A stretch of 64,000 bases of DNA from NCBI GenBank assembly GCA_041874725.1, contig CP097466.1, positions 1,488,001 to 1,552,000 of the forward strand, written 5' to 3'. A model generated the notes under the pieces. The model searched no databases, was not told the DNA's origin, and worked only from the letters and a program-made list of their open reading frames with translations. This DNA is from Duganella sp. BuS-21. Its GTDB lineage: Bacteria > Pseudomonadota > Gammaproteobacteria > Burkholderiales > Burkholderiaceae_D. The position numbers and the translations under genes are program-made. Numbering within the stretch: position 1 is the stretch's first letter; every line of letters begins with the position of its first letter. Below are positions 63,086 through 64,000 of this stretch, piece after piece.

Positions 63086-64000
63086 ATGACAAAAGACGCG
63101 AAAAACCTGATCGTCGGCCTCGATATCGGCACCTCCAAGGTGGTGGCCGTGGTGGCCGAGGTGATGGGCGATGGACGCCACGAAGTGATCGGCCTGGGCC
63201 AGCATGAGTCGCGAGGCCTGAAGAAGGGCGTGGTGGTCAACATCGAAGCGACCGTGGAATCGATCCAGCGCGCGCTGGAAGAAGCGGAGCTAATGGCCGA
63301 CTGCAAGATCCGCAATGTCTATGCCGGCATCGCGGGCAGCCATATCCGCAGCTTCAATTCGAGCGGCATGGTGGCCATCAAGGACAAGGAAGTGACGGCC
63401 ACCGACGTAGCGCGCGTCATTGAAACGGCAAAGGCGGTTAACATTCCGACCGACCAGCAATTGCTGCATACGGTACCGCAGGAATTCATCGTCGACAGCC
63501 AGGAAGATGTGCGCGAGCCGATCGGCATGAGCGGCATCCGCCTGGAAGTGAAAGTCCACATCGTCACCGGCGCGGTGTCGGCGGTGCAGAACATCGTCAA
63601 GTGCGTGCGCCGCTGCGGCCTGGAAGTGTCGGACCTTATTCTGCAGCCGATGGCCTCCGCCGATGCCGTGCTGACGGTCGACGAGAAAGAACTCGGCGTG
63701 GTGCTGATCGACATCGGCGGCGGCACTACCGACGTGGCCGTGTTTTCGGACGGCGCGATCCGCCACACCGCCGTGATCCCGATCGCCGGCGACCAGATCA
63801 CCAACGACATCGCCATGGCCTTGCGCACGCCCACCACCGAAGCGGAAGAGATCAAGATCCGCTACGGCGTGGCCAAGCAGGTGTTGGCCGATCCGGGCGA
63901 ATCTCTGGAAGTGCCGGGACTGGGCGACCGTGGCCCGCGCAACCTGTCGCGCCAGGCGTTGGCGGCCGTGATCGAGCCGCGCGTGGAAGAGCTGTTCGCG
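63086..64000 (+). CDS. ftsA: cell-division protein FtsA (partial, runs off the window)
   Basis: The first 305 residues of the actin-like protein anchoring FtsZ to the membrane. LIVGLDIGTSKVVAVVAEV is the phosphate 1 motif; the 1C domain follows (KGVVVNIEATVESIQRALEEAE), and VLIDIGGGTTDVAVFSDGAI is phosphate 2. The ATG at 63086 follows AGAGAAGA. About a quarter of the protein, including the membrane-targeting C-terminal helix, lies beyond the right edge. Confidence 0.96.
   Translation, partial: MTKDAKNLIVGLDIGTSKVVAVVAEVMGDGRHEVIGLGQHESRGLKKGVVVNIEATVESIQRALEEAELMADCKIRNVYAGIAGSHIRSFNSSGMVAIKDKEVTATDVARVIETAKAVNIPTDQQLLHTVPQEFIVDSQEDVREPIGMSGIRLEVKVHIVTGAVSAVQNIVKCVRRCGLEVSDLILQPMASADAVLTVDEKELGVVLIDIGGGTTDVAVFSDGAIRHTAVIPIAGDQITNDIAMALRTPTTEAEEIKIRYGVAKQVLADPGESLEVPGLGDRGPRNLSRQALAAVIEPRVEELFA

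Overview
The window reads as a chromosomal stretch of a high-GC betaproteobacterium, most likely an Oxalobacteraceae member of the Duganella/Massilia type. This is an inference from gene content: the division and cell-wall (dcw) order mraZ-rsmH-ftsL-ftsI-murE-murF-mraY-murD-ftsW-murG-murC-ddl-ftsQ-ftsA without murB, the order ftsY-ftsE-ftsX-rpoH with a CIRCE element before rpoH, two Burkholderiales-type trimeric porins, and short GGGTC-N-GACCC intergenic palindromes. No rRNA or tRNA gene was seen; the one RNA gene is rnpB.

Region 1 (1-4526): a TerD protein, a porin, a DHA2-type MFS exporter and an HDOD protein. Region 2 (4575-22747) is a catabolic island for pectin and galacturonate. A FadR-type regulator precedes kdgD, a 2-oxoglutarate semialdehyde dehydrogenase, an SMP-30 lactonase and a GH43 lipoprotein. 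On the opposite strand lie a GH28 polygalacturonase, a fused polygalacturonase-pectin methylesterase, a CE12 acetylesterase, a TonB-dependent receptor and a second FadR-type regulator. Divergent from that regulator are garD and udh. Together these encode de-esterification, depolymerisation, outer-membrane uptake and the full oxidative route from galacturonate to 2-oxoglutarate. The two halves carry two different palindromic operator types.

Region 3 (22744-26114) is a compact lower-GC type VI secretion cargo module: transthyretin-like protein, alpha/beta-hydrolase lipase, Tli4-like immunity protein and PAAR spike. It abuts udh tail to tail. Region 4 (26229-33808): a LysR regulator, RidA, an ABC transporter whose permease is fused to a CPBP protease, a signal peptidase I, a gamma-glutamyltransferase and a small lipoprotein. 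Region 5 (34278-39170): rpoH under a CIRCE-overlapped promoter, ftsX, ftsE, ftsY, and a MerR protein carrying the Wx9EH adenosylcobalamin motif of LitR/CarH photoreceptors. The latter is divergent from a chalcone isomerase-like / MFS / DUF3833 operon (39398-41790).

Region 6 (41791-48505): a long non-coding leader and a major porin, an exported protein, a thiamine diphosphate enzyme, rnpB, glpK and an AT-rich gap. Region 7 (48506-64000) is the dcw cluster, tightly overlapped and preceded by a promoter with four MraZ boxes at exact 10-bp spacing. ftsA runs off the window.
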